Assembly (NCBI GenBank): GCA_024697945.1
Contig: JAILRU010000099.1
Location: 1-64,000 of the forward strand
DNA length: 64,000 nucleotides
Origin: Bacteroidaceae bacterium
Lineage (GTDB): Bacteria > Bacteroidota > Bacteroidia > Bacteroidales > Bacteroidaceae
Reading direction: 5' to 3'
Shown: positions 50,101-61,100 of the stretch, in pieces
How positions within the stretch are numbered: position 1 is the stretch's first letter
Layout: each line of letters starts with the position of its first letter
The notes under the pieces: generated by a model
Told to the model about the DNA's origin: nothing
Databases searched by the model: none
Seen by the model: the letters and a program-made list of their open reading frames with translations, nothing else
Position numbers and translations under genes: made by a program

Positions 50101-50572
50101 TGCTCTCATCAATGTACGCTGTCTTCTCCGAGATAATGGATGTGCCATCGGTGAAAATGCTGTTGAAACCGGTAGAAAACAGATTGGCATCTGCCCGTCC
50201 GTCCTTGACTGCCACCTGCAGGGGATTATACCCTTCAGCATAAACATATACTGCATCTGAGAATACAGGGATGGAGAGCTTATAGAAGCCTATCGAGTCG
50301 GTAAGGGTTGAATACCTCTCCAGACCCAAGGCCTGAATACGGACACCGCCCATAGGCTCGCCTGTCGCATCGTCGATGACAGTACCTGTCACCTCCTTCA
50401 TCTCGTAGTTCTTTTCTTTCTTAGGTTTGGCTGTCTTCTTGACAACAACCTCCTCCTCTTCCATATCGTCCTGAGCATAAACATCTGTCATGCAGAGGCA
50501 GGAAAGAGCCATGAAGCATAGACTTATACCCAAAGTCCTATGCAAGAATGTATTGTTGAATATCTTTTTCAT
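47144..50572 (-). CDS. SusC/RagA-family TonB-dependent transporter (operon B, second pair)
   Basis: This 1142-residue outer-membrane transporter has a signal peptide ending near DVYAQ. A highly charged linker (DDMEEEEVVVKKTAKPKKEK) follows, not seen in the other three SusC proteins here. Then come the carboxypeptidase-regulatory-like domain (VTGTVIDDATGEPMGGVRIQ) and the plug (GIPGIGSYMTIRGVNSINASAQP, DPENIESVQVIKNATALYGAKG). The barrel ends in GRSFNFGVSINL. The plug variant matches the SusC at 5151, confirming that these are counterpart genes. It starts 30 bases after the FAS1 gene. Confidence 0.95.
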   Translation of the reverse strand: MKKIFNNTFLHRTLGISLCFMALSCLCMTDVYAQDDMEEEEVVVKKTAKPKKEKNYEMKEVTGTVIDDATGEPMGGVRIQALGLERYSTLTDSIGFYKLSIPVFSDAVYVYAEGYNPLQVAVKDGRADANLFSTGFNSIFTDGTSIISEKTAYIDESSGVSVDPDIERKLAGDVRTVLRNGIPGIGSYMTIRGVNSINASAQPLIILDGNMIDPQYDRVTMHEGFYNNLLAGIDPENIESVQVIKNATALYGAKGGNGVIIINTKRGKSMATKIGVRIYGGVELAPKTLSVLNGDQYSTYLSDMASTIKNMTASSLSTYPFLDKSPSNYYRKVFSNNTDWQPDMYRTAMTQNYKINVEGGDDVGMYALSLGYSSGKSTGKGTDFNRLNLRFNTDIQVFDKVRTGLDIAYNQVSYNILDNGWSEDYSMQNIGSTNVLGLIQAPFISPYSYYYDEFSTAQYASDRLALSSEYAGKYASKGGNWVTNPFRFPLVLGDKGINEALRNPYWILENAPGESKNYAQTTQIDLNVSPKYQVTRTFSISDRFNFLMTRNSEKYFLPVNGTTNYFLQDLGDINAVQKTLFSKETTLQNDLRLDWRNNYGAHTVNVFGGWRYNNYSYSYNYMRGYNNENDKLPIMNKNMEYLNYDGTNDNWIDMAYYLDANYNYSNRYFADATVSMQTSSRFGKNTKDGIKLGGVSWGIFPSVQLGWIMTNEKWFPNTRGAINYLKLTAGFDQSGNDDLDYWAARTYWESTKVTSNMVGLYLNNIENSTIQWETTTKWNVALQGVFLKNRLSAGVDLFWNKTTNLLTLRELPYISGMRKYWTNEGALTNRGFEFNANAAIINKKNWKWELGATLGHYNNKITELPSGVSNTIKLTDVYGKNVQNIHGYTSSIYGEDNVLTAVGYAVGSFYGWQTDGVFANDAEASTAGALGYLKYPTGLKEENKKYYDFKAGDVRFIDQNGDGVIDVADKVVIGNPNPDIYGNIYTSLTWKDLRLDVNFKYSVGNDIYNYQRSELEGLNTTYNQTTAALRRWTYEGQQTDMPKACYTDSEDWRNNERMSDRWIEDGSYLKLKTVRLTYKIPYSNSWLLGLKVWGEANNLFTITKYLGTDPEMSCSNRALYQGIDTGLIPSGRSFNFGVSINL

Positions 50573-50602
50573 AATTCTGCTATCGTATTACTATGGGACA
50601 AG

Positions 50603-52615
50603 CTAATCTTTTCTCTTCAGAATGATTTTGTCAATCACGAAGTCATACACGAATCCGTTCTTGGCATCATTCTTGCTGGTCTGACCCTCGAAAACAAGTG
50701 TCGGGTAAGAGAAGCGCAAATTCTTATAGGAATAGGGGAACTCGAAATCCTCGGCTACGGTTATCGTGTCAACCTTCAAGCCATCGTATGTGCTGGTCAC
50801 CCAAGATGAAGTCTTATCCTTGGCTGCGTTATTATTGAACGAGATACAAGTTCTGAATTTGTACTTGTTGATAGCTGCCAGGCTGTCAATAACATGCTCG
50901 TCCAGCTCTACCCCAGAAATAGTCTCAGTGAGGTTCCCGTCTTCGTCGTACCACAGTTCGGTTGTACGCTTAATGATTTTGTCCTCAATTCCGGAACCAT
51001 TAGCAATATCCAGATACCAATGAGGTACTACCACGACCTGAACATCGTACTTGCCGCTCATGACCTCAGCATCGGGAACGTATGCGCTGGGATCGTTGCC
51101 CTTAATCTTGAATTCAGCCTTTGGGGGAGCGGTCGGACCTGAAGCATCCAAATGGTAGAAGTTGCTGTTGCTGACTTCTCCGTACTTTTCAGTAATCTCC
51201 TTGTAGGCTTCATTGGAGAACGTGTATTTCTTGGAATTATTACCAACCTTGTACTTGTTACTTTCCTTATTATAGAAGATACCTGTTCCCTCAACCTCTA
51301 CATGTACATCGGGTGTATAGAATTCCTTGGGGAAGTTCCATGATGTCACCTCGTATGCAATACCATTACTCATATCTGTTGCTTCCACGTTAAAGAGGTC
51401 GGATGGTTTCCAGTCGCCAACAGCACGAAGGGTGTCGCCAAAGGTGTTGAGCAGATAATTGTTCGGGTTTGTGGGATCGCCACCGTCACCTTTGAAGGTC
51501 TTGAACAAATCCAAGGTCCACACCTCGGAACCGCCTCTCTTGGGCTGCTTGTGAAGATTGAAGACGAGGGGCGAAACCATGTCCATTTCTATGCTCATCT
51601 TCTGCAAAGAGTCTGGATCAAGTCCCTTGAAGACTGCATTATTCACGTTCAAGTCACCTTTACTCTTGTCTTCATAGGTGGTTGCGTAGGTATGAGAGGC
51701 CTTCATTTTTTCGTATGTAGCATCCCAAGCCGCATCAGTGGGCTGAAGCATAATGAATACTGAGTCCTCTTCGTTGATGTTCTCACCGAAACCTTCCTCG
51801 TACATCACCCAATTTTCAGCGCCTATGCTTGGCAGATATCTTTTACTTGCAAACAAACGATTGGAAGTAAAATATACACTGTCAACGTAGGTTGGGTTAC
51901 CATTCTCGTCTGGCAGGCCCTCGATACTTCTTTCGGCAGAGAAATAGGTGGTGTCCTTACTTACAACATATTGACCCAACTTCGTCTGCGGTTCACTGTA
52001 CTTGAGATACTCATAGAAATTGTAATGGAACGGCGTAATACCCTTGAGAACGTGCATCGTTCCATTGACCGCAGGTATGTTGTATGCCACTCCACTCGCA
52101 CCCTGTGCAAGAGGTACTCCCTGAAGCGTACGGACATACTTGTCAAAACTCAAGTTCTTGCCGTTAATCATCTTCACGGTGTCAATGCCCGGTTCGGAGA
52201 TATTGTGGCGCCACAAGGCAATATGGTTGCCCAGGAACTGCTGCTGTACAGTGAAACCGTCCGCGGCGGAGCCACTCTCTAATTTTTGCATCCACTTCTC
52301 GTATTCCGCCTGCGTCAATGCGCTGTTATCGGGAACCCAGACTGTATTCACCTGTCCTGTGCTGAGTATGTCGGCATAGGTATAATCGGGTACCGCATGT
52401 GTATTGTCCTTATAGAACTTTGCACGCTGTGCGATGTCTGCGAAGCGACTGTAATCGGGATTACTCTTTATCCGTTCCCACAACGTAATCGTTGTTTCCG
52501 GAGACGACTCACTGTCGTAATGGTCGTCCCATGTGTCGGTACAGCCTGGCACAGCTATCAGGACTGTACCCAGGGCAATTGCACCGATGTATCTGTTTAT
52601 TCTGTTATTAGCCAT
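50603..52615 (-). CDS. FAS1 (fasciclin) domain surface lipoprotein with C-terminal beta module (operon B)
   Basis: This 670-residue lipoprotein has the lipobox LIAVPGC-TDTWDDHYDS. The first FAS1 unit has VNTVWVPDNSALTQAEYEKW and NGTMHVLKGITPF; the second has DSVFIMLQPTDAAWDATYEKM. The C-terminal 200 residues form a beta-rich module (GKYDVQVVVVPHWYLDI ... FVIDKIILKRKD). It is the counterpart of the 555-residue gene at 8369, with shared WDDHY and TLW..-KSN motifs at the N-terminus. It lies between the two SusCD pairs. I infer a surface binding role. Confidence 0.85.
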   Translation of the reverse strand: MANNRINRYIGAIALGTVLIAVPGCTDTWDDHYDSESSPETTITLWERIKSNPDYSRFADIAQRAKFYKDNTHAVPDYTYADILSTGQVNTVWVPDNSALTQAEYEKWMQKLESGSAADGFTVQQQFLGNHIALWRHNISEPGIDTVKMINGKNLSFDKYVRTLQGVPLAQGASGVAYNIPAVNGTMHVLKGITPFHYNFYEYLKYSEPQTKLGQYVVSKDTTYFSAERSIEGLPDENGNPTYVDSVYFTSNRLFASKRYLPSIGAENWVMYEEGFGENINEEDSVFIMLQPTDAAWDATYEKMKASHTYATTYEDKSKGDLNVNNAVFKGLDPDSLQKMSIEMDMVSPLVFNLHKQPKRGGSEVWTLDLFKTFKGDGGDPTNPNNYLLNTFGDTLRAVGDWKPSDLFNVEATDMSNGIAYEVTSWNFPKEFYTPDVHVEVEGTGIFYNKESNKYKVGNNSKKYTFSNEAYKEITEKYGEVSNSNFYHLDASGPTAPPKAEFKIKGNDPSAYVPDAEVMSGKYDVQVVVVPHWYLDIANGSGIEDKIIKRTTELWYDEDGNLTETISGVELDEHVIDSLAAINKYKFRTCISFNNNAAKDKTSSWVTSTYDGLKVDTITVAEDFEFPYSYKNLRFSYPTLVFEGQTSKNDAKNGFVYDFVIDKIILKRKD

Positions 52616-52657
52616 ATTATGTATGTCTTTTATAACTGACTTCTGTTATCTTTTCTC

Positions 52658-54631
52658 TTACTGCTCGTACTTCGACTTGTTCCATACGGGATTCTGCTCG
52701 ATGGCACCATCGCTGGCCTTTACTTCCATGTAGTAGATGGGGCAGTACAGACCATAGCGGTTCTTGAAGCGGTTGGTCAACGTGGTTGCAAAGCTGGAAT
52801 TCGATCCAACTGCAAGGAACTGTTCAACCATAGCGGTCATACCATATTGTCCATTGGTAATACCTGGTTCCCGAGGATCTTCTGGGTCAGACTTGTTGTA
52901 AGAACTGCGCTCTGCCAGACGGACCAAATCAAACCAACGCTTGCCTTCACCAAGAAGCTCAATCTGACGCTCGTTCATGACATACACGACGCTTTCACTG
53001 AAAGCGCATCCGTTCTTTGCCTTCTTGCTGGCGCCATAGGCATTGCCAATTGTTCCTTCACTTTCAGCATCGGTGTTGGGTTGCTTGGAAGGATTCTTGT
53101 AGTTACAGTATGAACGGCGATGGATGGCATTGCAAATCGCCTTAACCTTCTTCAGGTTCGAGTTACCCAGACAAGCCAAAGCTTCTGCCTTCATCAGCAT
53201 CACATCAGTCATACGATAGATAATCCAGCTATTATAAGACCTGCCTGAATACATAATGTTCTTAATTTCACGGTTTGTTCCAGACCCATCCATGTTGATA
53301 ACGTCCTTATTCTCGACAGATGGATTGGGCAACTGATACTTCATCATGTAATAACTGCCACCGCTACTCTGTTCTGAATTATTATTATTAGAGGACGACG
53401 TACTATACTCCGTAAGTTTGTCCTGACAGCATACCCAAAGGCGGGAATCCCATCTGCCACCGTTATCGCCTTCACCAGTGATGCCACCATTGTAAAGAGC
53501 ATCCATCGCATCCTTATTGACCTTCAGATGCGTACTATTGCTATAGCCATAAAGACTGTTGACAACGTCGTTCTTCAGATTATCACTCACACTATACTGC
53601 AACTCAAAGATGCTTTCGCGGCTGTTCTTAGTATAGAAAATGGCTGTCTGAGCCTCCATCTTCGGAGATACAGAGTTGGCATCCTCAAACTTGTTCTTAA
53701 TCATGTCACAGTTAGCAAGGCCATAATTGAAGGTCTCTTCACCAGAGCCGAAGATATTAGAACCGCTGGTCCTCTCTTGCGCATTCTGATTGGCAAGATA
53801 CTGCAGGCTTAAATCCGCATAATCAGCAGCCTTCTGGTAGTCAACTGTGACATCGTGGCTAACTTCCTCTCCATTGACAATGTCCATGCCGGTCTTGCCG
53901 TGACGGCCCTCATGGAGAGAACCACGCCACAAATACATATCGGCCAACATAGCATAAATGGCAGTATTGGTAATCAAGCCCTTGGTATCGGATTTGCTGG
54001 TGAAACGGTTGCGAGCCTTACCTGCAACACTTTCGCAATCGGCAATAATGGAGTCCAACACGGCAAGCTGATTTGTAAGGGGAAAAGCTTCAACCTCCGA
54101 GTCCTTGTTTATCACCTTTTTGGTGAAAGGCACATCCTTGAAGGCGCGAATCAGGTAGAAATAGTTCAGTGCGCGAAGCGCTGTCATCTCAGCCTTCATC
54201 TGAATCCACTCGCCTGTGGTAAACTGCTTGTCCTTTGCAAGGACCTCCTCGCCGTGGGCCAAGACCTTGTTACAGAAGTTAATTGTGGTATAAACACCAC
54301 TCCACTCAAACTCTGTCATACTGGAATCAGGCATACCACTCAAGATATTCAGATATCTGTCGTGAGTATCCAAATCTTCTTGTATAGCACTATTCTCTTC
54401 GTATGAATCAGAACGGAGGTCGCCCCATATCGCAAATTTTGATACGGTTTTTGCCATCTGACGGTATGCACCATAACGCACACCTTCCAGGTCATTCTTG
54501 TCTTCCCAGAAATTCTCTTCTACAACACGGTCCTGAGGGTAGATGGTCAACCAATCCGTGCAAGAAGATATACTGAGACCCAAAAGTCCGACGAGGCAGA
54601 CTGTTTGATATATGTTCTTATATTTTTTCAT
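52658..54631 (-). CDS. SusD/RagB-family outer-membrane lipoprotein (operon B, first pair)
   Basis: This 657-residue lipoprotein starts at ATG 54631 (MKKYKNIYQTVCLVG). The track's start at 54655 is a TTG that lies inside the SusC stop region, so I reject it. The lipobox is LSISSC-TDWLTIYPQ. SusD features include EENFWEDKNDLEGVRYGAYRQ, ALRALNYFYLIRAFKDVPF, AMLADMYLWRGSL and LGEGKRWFDLVRLAERSSY. It starts 13 bases after SusC and ends 42 bases before the FAS1 gene. It is the counterpart of the SusD at 12105. Confidence 0.95.
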   Translation of the reverse strand: MKKYKNIYQTVCLVGLLGLSISSCTDWLTIYPQDRVVEENFWEDKNDLEGVRYGAYRQMAKTVSKFAIWGDLRSDSYEENSAIQEDLDTHDRYLNILSGMPDSSMTEFEWSGVYTTINFCNKVLAHGEEVLAKDKQFTTGEWIQMKAEMTALRALNYFYLIRAFKDVPFTKKVINKDSEVEAFPLTNQLAVLDSIIADCESVAGKARNRFTSKSDTKGLITNTAIYAMLADMYLWRGSLHEGRHGKTGMDIVNGEEVSHDVTVDYQKAADYADLSLQYLANQNAQERTSGSNIFGSGEETFNYGLANCDMIKNKFEDANSVSPKMEAQTAIFYTKNSRESIFELQYSVSDNLKNDVVNSLYGYSNSTHLKVNKDAMDALYNGGITGEGDNGGRWDSRLWVCCQDKLTEYSTSSSNNNNSEQSSGGSYYMMKYQLPNPSVENKDVINMDGSGTNREIKNIMYSGRSYNSWIIYRMTDVMLMKAEALACLGNSNLKKVKAICNAIHRRSYCNYKNPSKQPNTDAESEGTIGNAYGASKKAKNGCAFSESVVYVMNERQIELLGEGKRWFDLVRLAERSSYNKSDPEDPREPGITNGQYGMTAMVEQFLAVGSNSSFATTLTNRFKNRYGLYCPIYYMEVKASDGAIEQNPVWNKSKYEQ

Positions 54632-54644
54632 AGTCGTCACATTT

Positions 54645-57600
54645 TTAGAAGCCAAGGGTTAAACTACATGTGAATGACCTCGTACGAGGTGTACGGTTGT
54701 TATCTCTTGCCACGGCGAATCCCAGGGGAGATACGTCTGGATCGACACCCGTGTATTTGGTCCAAACCCAAAGGTTGTTCAGGGAGGCGAACAACTTCAA
54801 CTGATTGATGCCATACTTCTTGAGTTTCTTGGCATCGAAGTCATAGCTCAGCTGAACGTACTGCAAGCGCAGATAATCACCATTCTCAACATAGCGGTCG
54901 CTGGGCAGGGAGTTGTAGCTCTTGAAGCCCTGAACGTTGCTCAAAGCACGTGGAATAACGGTCTCGTCGCCATTCTTACGCCAACGCCATGTGGTGGCAT
55001 AGCTCTGGTTCTGGTTGTTCAACATGCTCTCCAGATTCATACGGGCCATATTGACAATCTGGTTGCCGATACGGAAGTTGAAACCGGCATTCAAAGACAA
55101 TCTGCCGTAGTAAAGCTGGATACCGAAACCACCATTGCACTTGGGGTTGGAGTTGCCGAGATAGACCATGTCATAGCGGTCAATCTGTCCGTCGTGGTTG
55201 ATGTCTTCGTAGATGGCATCACCACCCTGGAACTGGTAGCGATAGCTTTCGTTGTAACAGTAGTACATGGGCAGGGGAATACCCTTGGCGTCGGTCAGCA
55301 TATTGCCATCAGCATCGTAGGCGATAGGACAGGTATGCACTTCACCGCGACGCTCTGCAGCAGCAGCGGTATTGATGGGCTCGTTGTAGTTGATGCTTCC
55401 ATCTGCATAGCCGGCATAGCCGCTGTTGCCCACCTCTGCATAACCATAGCTGGCAATTGACGCGTTGGTAATACCATTGTGGTCATAATCGTATTTATAG
55501 ACACCCAGATAATGGAGACCATAGATAGAACCGAGGGCATTGCCAACCTGTACACGCTGATTGTAAGACAGGTTACCGGGCTGATAGGTATCAGAACCGT
55601 TCAGGCTCTCCAGAATGAGGGGGTTCATCTCCTCAACCTCGTTGAAGTTCTGAGCGATGTTGGCACGCAACTTCATAGAGAACTTATCAACCTTACAAAT
55701 CTTGGAGGTGGAGAAATTGAGCTCCCAACCCTTGTTGCGAAGGATACCGGCATTCACATTGCTCAAGTTGGAGAAACCGTTGGCACTGGGGATGCGGAGA
55801 TTATTCATAATCAAATCCGTCGTCTTGTGGTCGTAAAGTTCGCCCTCGACGTTAATCAAATCCTTGAAGAAACCTAAATTGAAACCAAGGTTCAGCTTAC
55901 GTGTCTTCTCCCAACGCAATTCCGTCAGTGAGAGGTTCTCAGGCCTGATAACCTGGTGGCGATTGTAGTAAGAGTCAGTAGAATACTTATTATACTGATT
56001 GCTGCCGGCATCGCCGTTACCACCGGTAATACCCCAAGAGCCACGGACAGCAAGCATACTCAACCAGCTGTTGATCCAATCCTTGTTCATGAAGCCTTCG
56101 TCGATAATGTTCCAACGAGCACCAATTGAGGGGAAGAATCCGTACTTATGGCCACGACCGAAGGTTGTGCGACCATCCCAACGGACAGAACCGTCGATAG
56201 AGTATTTACTCTTATAAGAATAGTGGACCTGTCCGAAGAAGCTCTGACGCCTCCACTCATAGTTGCTGGAGCTTGCATCACGAAGCAATGCCACAACGGT
56301 GGGGTCTGTGATTTCGTTAGGCACATTCCACAGGTTAAGCAACTGAGAACTGCTGTTGCCTATTGCCAATTCGAAGCGAGCCAGACCGCTCAGGCTGTGG
56401 TCGCGGTTCTTGAATGCAGAATAGTAACGCAGGTCATGACGGGTGGTGAACTCGAGAGACTTGCTCTCGTCGTTGCCGACATAGTTACGTTCGTTGCCAG
56501 TAAGCTTGGCAGCATTATCGCCACCCCAAACCCATGCCATGGTCTTGAGTTCGCTGGGACAATACTGGTCGTTGCTGGTATTGAAGATATTGAGCTGTAC
56601 GTCGCCCACATAGTTCAAACGATGCTCATCATCTGTCTTGCCAAGCAGTTTGTATTCTATACTGAACTGCGGCGTCAGGTTATACTGCTTCTGATTCCAC
56701 CAAGCATTCATGGCACGGGCAACGGGGTTACCGTTCACGAACATGTCCCTAAGGTCATAAGATGTCATTCTGCCATCATTCTCCAACCTACCAGTAGTGG
56801 TAGTGGAATAAGTAGCGGCCAGAGGCAGCATATTGAAATAGTTGCCGGTCGGGTTACCCTGTGCATCGTACTCATCTACGCTCATGTTAGGCATAGCATT
56901 GTATGCACGAGACAGAATGTCGTTACCATAGTTCTTGTGGTTGGTCGTAAAGGCCAGGTTGATGTTACTCTGGAACTTGATGCGGTCACTGACCCAATAA
57001 TCCAATGCCGTAGAACTGGTGAAACGGTCAAGTTTCTGTCCGATGATAGAACCGGTACTCTTATCGTAGTTGGCACTGATACGGAAAGTAGCATTGTCAC
57101 CACCACCAGAGAGAGCAATTGTGAACTTATGTTCCTGACCAAATTGCTGTACCTTCTTCACCCAGTCGGTATTATGACTGTAATGATTATATATATAAGG
57201 TAATTCCTGGTTGTAGTCTAGTTCGGGCAATGAAGTGTTCCTTTGGTTTGGATTGTAGTATGCCTCCTTGAGCATCATGGTGTATCCATCACCAGTAAGC
57301 ATCTCATAACCCTCGGGCTGCCATGTGCCGCTGAACTTGTAAGTAAAGTTGACGCGGGTCTTACCACGATGACCACGACGTGTCTTAATCTCAATGACAC
57401 CATTCGCGCCATCAGCACCCCACTTGGCAGTACTTGCAGCATCCTTCAGGACGGTGATACTCTCGATATCCTCCGGATTGACCTGGAGCAATGTAGAGAA
57501 CTGTTCCTCATTATCCATCGTTGCGAAGTCGTATCTGTCCTTCTCGTCTTCGGGGATTTGGAAGATGTGGTCATTGAGGACAATCAAAGGCTGCGCATTA

Positions 57601-58157
57601 CCATTGATGGTGGTCGTACCACGCAGACGCATGGTCGTACCAGAACCGAGGTTACCAGAATTTGGCACGATGTCAAGACCGGCAATCTGACCTTGCAGAG
57701 CCTGGTCAACAGACTCGAAGGCAAGACCCTCCATGTCCTCCATCTTGAAGTTCTGGACTGCACCGGCATATTCGCGGGCAGGGATCTCAAGACCAGTCGT
57801 GGGCGCGTTCTTCTTACCAGTAATGGTCACCTCAGTCATAGTCTTGGTATTGTCCTGCAGGGTAACCTTGAACACACTCTTGCCTGTTCCTATCTTCTGA
57901 CTGAACTTTTTATAGCCGATATAGGAAATTTCCAGCACGTTGTTAGGATCCTTGATATTCATGGTAAAGTTACCATTCATATCAGTAATGGCCTGGCTGA
58001 CAATACGATTGTTCTTATCTTTCTCGACGACGTTGGCACCGATGATGACATCAATATCATCAGAAACGGTACCTGAGATACGCCGTTGCTGTGCACTTGC
58101 GGGCAGCGCCATGAGTGCAACTACCCAAAGTAGTAAAAGCTTTGTTATTTTATTCAT
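54645..58157 (-). CDS. SusC/RagA-family TonB-dependent transporter (operon B, first pair)
   Basis: This 1170-residue outer-membrane transporter has a signal peptide ending at PASAQ. The regulatory-like domain is ISGTVSDDIDVIIGANVVEKD, the linker MTEVTITGKKNAPTTG, and the plug VDQALQGQIAGLDIVPNSGN and NPEDIESITVLKDAASTAKWG. The barrel ends in TRSFTCSLTLGF. It matches the SusC at 13842 motif by motif. It starts 12 bases after the FAS1 gene, so translation is probably coupled. Confidence 0.96.
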   Translation of the reverse strand: MNKITKLLLLWVVALMALPASAQQRRISGTVSDDIDVIIGANVVEKDKNNRIVSQAITDMNGNFTMNIKDPNNVLEISYIGYKKFSQKIGTGKSVFKVTLQDNTKTMTEVTITGKKNAPTTGLEIPAREYAGAVQNFKMEDMEGLAFESVDQALQGQIAGLDIVPNSGNLGSGTTMRLRGTTTINGNAQPLIVLNDHIFQIPEDEKDRYDFATMDNEEQFSTLLQVNPEDIESITVLKDAASTAKWGADGANGVIEIKTRRGHRGKTRVNFTYKFSGTWQPEGYEMLTGDGYTMMLKEAYYNPNQRNTSLPELDYNQELPYIYNHYSHNTDWVKKVQQFGQEHKFTIALSGGGDNATFRISANYDKSTGSIIGQKLDRFTSSTALDYWVSDRIKFQSNINLAFTTNHKNYGNDILSRAYNAMPNMSVDEYDAQGNPTGNYFNMLPLAATYSTTTTGRLENDGRMTSYDLRDMFVNGNPVARAMNAWWNQKQYNLTPQFSIEYKLLGKTDDEHRLNYVGDVQLNIFNTSNDQYCPSELKTMAWVWGGDNAAKLTGNERNYVGNDESKSLEFTTRHDLRYYSAFKNRDHSLSGLARFELAIGNSSSQLLNLWNVPNEITDPTVVALLRDASSSNYEWRRQSFFGQVHYSYKSKYSIDGSVRWDGRTTFGRGHKYGFFPSIGARWNIIDEGFMNKDWINSWLSMLAVRGSWGITGGNGDAGSNQYNKYSTDSYYNRHQVIRPENLSLTELRWEKTRKLNLGFNLGFFKDLINVEGELYDHKTTDLIMNNLRIPSANGFSNLSNVNAGILRNKGWELNFSTSKICKVDKFSMKLRANIAQNFNEVEEMNPLILESLNGSDTYQPGNLSYNQRVQVGNALGSIYGLHYLGVYKYDYDHNGITNASIASYGYAEVGNSGYAGYADGSINYNEPINTAAAAERRGEVHTCPIAYDADGNMLTDAKGIPLPMYYCYNESYRYQFQGGDAIYEDINHDGQIDRYDMVYLGNSNPKCNGGFGIQLYYGRLSLNAGFNFRIGNQIVNMARMNLESMLNNQNQSYATTWRWRKNGDETVIPRALSNVQGFKSYNSLPSDRYVENGDYLRLQYVQLSYDFDAKKLKKYGINQLKLFASLNNLWVWTKYTGVDPDVSPLGFAVARDNNRTPRTRSFTCSLTLGF

Positions 58158-58169
58158 AGTAGGATGATT

Positions 58170-61100
58170 TTAACGGATAGCGTATCTCTTTAAGTACTCC
58201 TTAGCTTTTATGGTTGACTCCCATGTCTTGTCATGTCTGCCATCGATGACCTCAGTGTGATTCAGATAACCATCGATAGAGTGAATTACGGCAGCACTGG
58301 AAGAGTTAATAGTAATACCCTTCATGGCAACATTGACTGGCGAGGCACTGCATGAAATGTCACGTGTCAGGACGTTCTTCTCACCGACAGTCACAAAGGG
58401 CTGCTTTGTGCCAACCATGCTGTTGCCGTTCTGCTTCCATGTCACATCATCACAGACACGGAGATCAGTTCCATCACCGTTTGCGACACGATCAACATGT
58501 ATTTTGCAGAAGAGCTCAAGTTCCTTATCATAGCTGGATGTTACCATTTCGTTGGCTGCAAGCTCGGTCTTGTCGGCAAACACTGAATTATCAGCGAAAT
58601 GATAACGTACGAAATTGGTCAGGTAAGTAATCTTGGCAGCGATACGCACGCTGTCTTCATAAGTCTGGAGTTCATCGGTGTACTCGATGTCACCATTAGG
58701 ATCAAGCCTCGGCTCACCTGTCTCATCATCGATGAGGGGCTTGCAGTGGCTGTGATAGTCCTCATAAATTTCTTCCCAAGTGGGCAGTCCGTCGGCAATG
58801 GCCTTCTGCACTGCATCATTTGTGGGAACAAAGATGGTGTAACGGTAGTTGTTGAAGAATTGTACGTTGTAGTCCAGTCCGTTGTCACCGATGAAAATTC
58901 TGAATTTCTTGAGAGCAGACTCACGCTGGGTCTTTCCGAGACTACCATCTACAAGTCCGCAACCGATGATTTCTGTGTCATAACCGTCGGCAGTACAGAG
59001 GTCGTAGAACTGGCTGTAAGGAGTCTCGCCTGCAGCTTCCTTGTACAAATCATAGTCGTTGGTAAAGATGCTATATACACTGCGGTATGTAGGAACCAAC
59101 GGAGCATCAATGACGAAGGTATAACCATTATCGGTTTCATTCGGCTCTGTAATATTACAAGCTAAAACACCAGGTGTTTCACTTTCAATACCCTCGCGTT
59201 CGTTCTCAAGTTGGAAGCCACCCTTCACTGCAATGATCTTATCGTTTTCATCACGGATGACCTTCACAGCATTACCATTCTTGGAAAGGTAATACTCAGG
59301 AAGAGGGTCACTCGGGTTGATGCCATAATACTCCTGAGTCGGAAGTTTGTTGTTTCCTTCTCCTGTGTGCGCCATAGGATTCGTGCCGTCGTGCACAATG
59401 GTATGGCTCTCAAGAATGTCCTTCAGACGGTTCGTTACCTCATTGTTGGTGTAAAGGCTCGTACCAGGAATCAGATTACCAATAGTTCCGATTTGACCTT
59501 TATCCTTGTTATAAGAGCAGAAATAGTTGTAGAACTGGAGCTTCACGGGGAAATTACCACCCTGGAAGGAGAATTTAATACAACGCGGTGTACGGCTCTT
59601 CATGCTGGCAGGGTCGTAATAGTATTCAAGTGCCTTATCACTGGGCAACAGGAATGTAAAGCGGCTCTGCATGGCCTTCAGGTAAGCATAGTAGTTCAGA
59701 TTCATGTAGTCGTCATAGATGGCAGACTTGATGATTCTATTTACTTTACTAATAAATGCGGGCGCGGTAACTGAACGATAGTCGGCAGGCACACAAGTTC
59801 TGTTCATGATATAGATGACACCATTGCTGGCGAGCAAACAGGTGTCAAGATCCTCATCGCGAGCAACATCAACATCCTCGAATAAAGGCTCCATGGCATC
59901 ATCAGTAAGTTTGCCCCACTTACTAGGCACAGAACCTACGAACGAACGCTGCATGAAGTTATTGATGAGCTTGTCAATAGTACCAACAGGGATGCAGTCT
60001 ATCTGGCGGAAGAGCGATTCATTGTCACCCTTTGTAGGTGGAATCCACTCAATCTCTCCCTTGTCTGCACCCATACCTTCCTTGGCATAATAGACGGTCA
60101 GGAGCTTCTTGCCAGGACCCTCGGTGAAATATTGCCACATCTGATCATCGCTGGGCACGAAGATGGCAGCCATATCCTTGCGGACATCCATTTCATCGTA
60201 GTAGCCGTTCCATCCCGGATCGAACTTGAGGGCAGGAATACGGTCGGGAGTATCGCTGCTCTTGTTCACGTATGGGTCGTAAGTACGGAAAGTGCCATAG
60301 GGGCCCGGCTCATATTTGGAAATTTCACCAGATGAGTTGGCTCTAATATATCCAGCCTTTACATCGAAGTTATTATCAGAGAAATACTTCTTAGTAAAGA
60401 TAGAGTCCGTGAACTCAGGGTGAAGATCCTGATAGGCTCTGGTGATACGGCTGCAATAGAACGGTGCACTGAAACGATCAAGAATGTGGCTAAAGACATC
60501 TGTCTTGCCGTTGGTGCGGATAACCTCTGCCATGTTCGTAAGGGGGCAAAGCGGCATCTCCGTCCTGTTAACATAACCATTCTCGCAGACTCCGTCCTTT
60601 TCCTTCAAGATAGAATTATAAATATGTACATCACTCGGATTACGAGGACGTCCCATAAATTTCTCGAAGTCACTATCGATGATGGTGTTCCTTGCCATGT
60701 GCTCTGCCGTGAAGTGGAGCATCATAGGAAGGGTGGAGTCTATAGCCAAATAAATACCCTTACCGCCTTTGTCTTCACGGAAACGCTCCCAATAGTCCTT
60801 GTCAGTTCCTCCATCATAGTAGTAATTGTAGCTATAAGGAAGATCTTTGGAATCGAGATGGGTAATGGAGTCGGTAGCCTCTACATCAGTGTACCGACGC
60901 ATGTACTCACCACGGACAGGAGAATCGGTGCCTGAAGACTGGCTGCTAGCCAAATTCTCCATCACAATAGCATTGTTAAGCATACTGGTATGAATCAGTA
61001 GCTTCTTCTGAGCCTGGCTCAGGTTTTCATAGCTTGTAGCATAGTGCCAGGGGTTACCTTCAGGCAGCTTCGCATTGGCTGCAAAGAAAGCATCCCAAGC

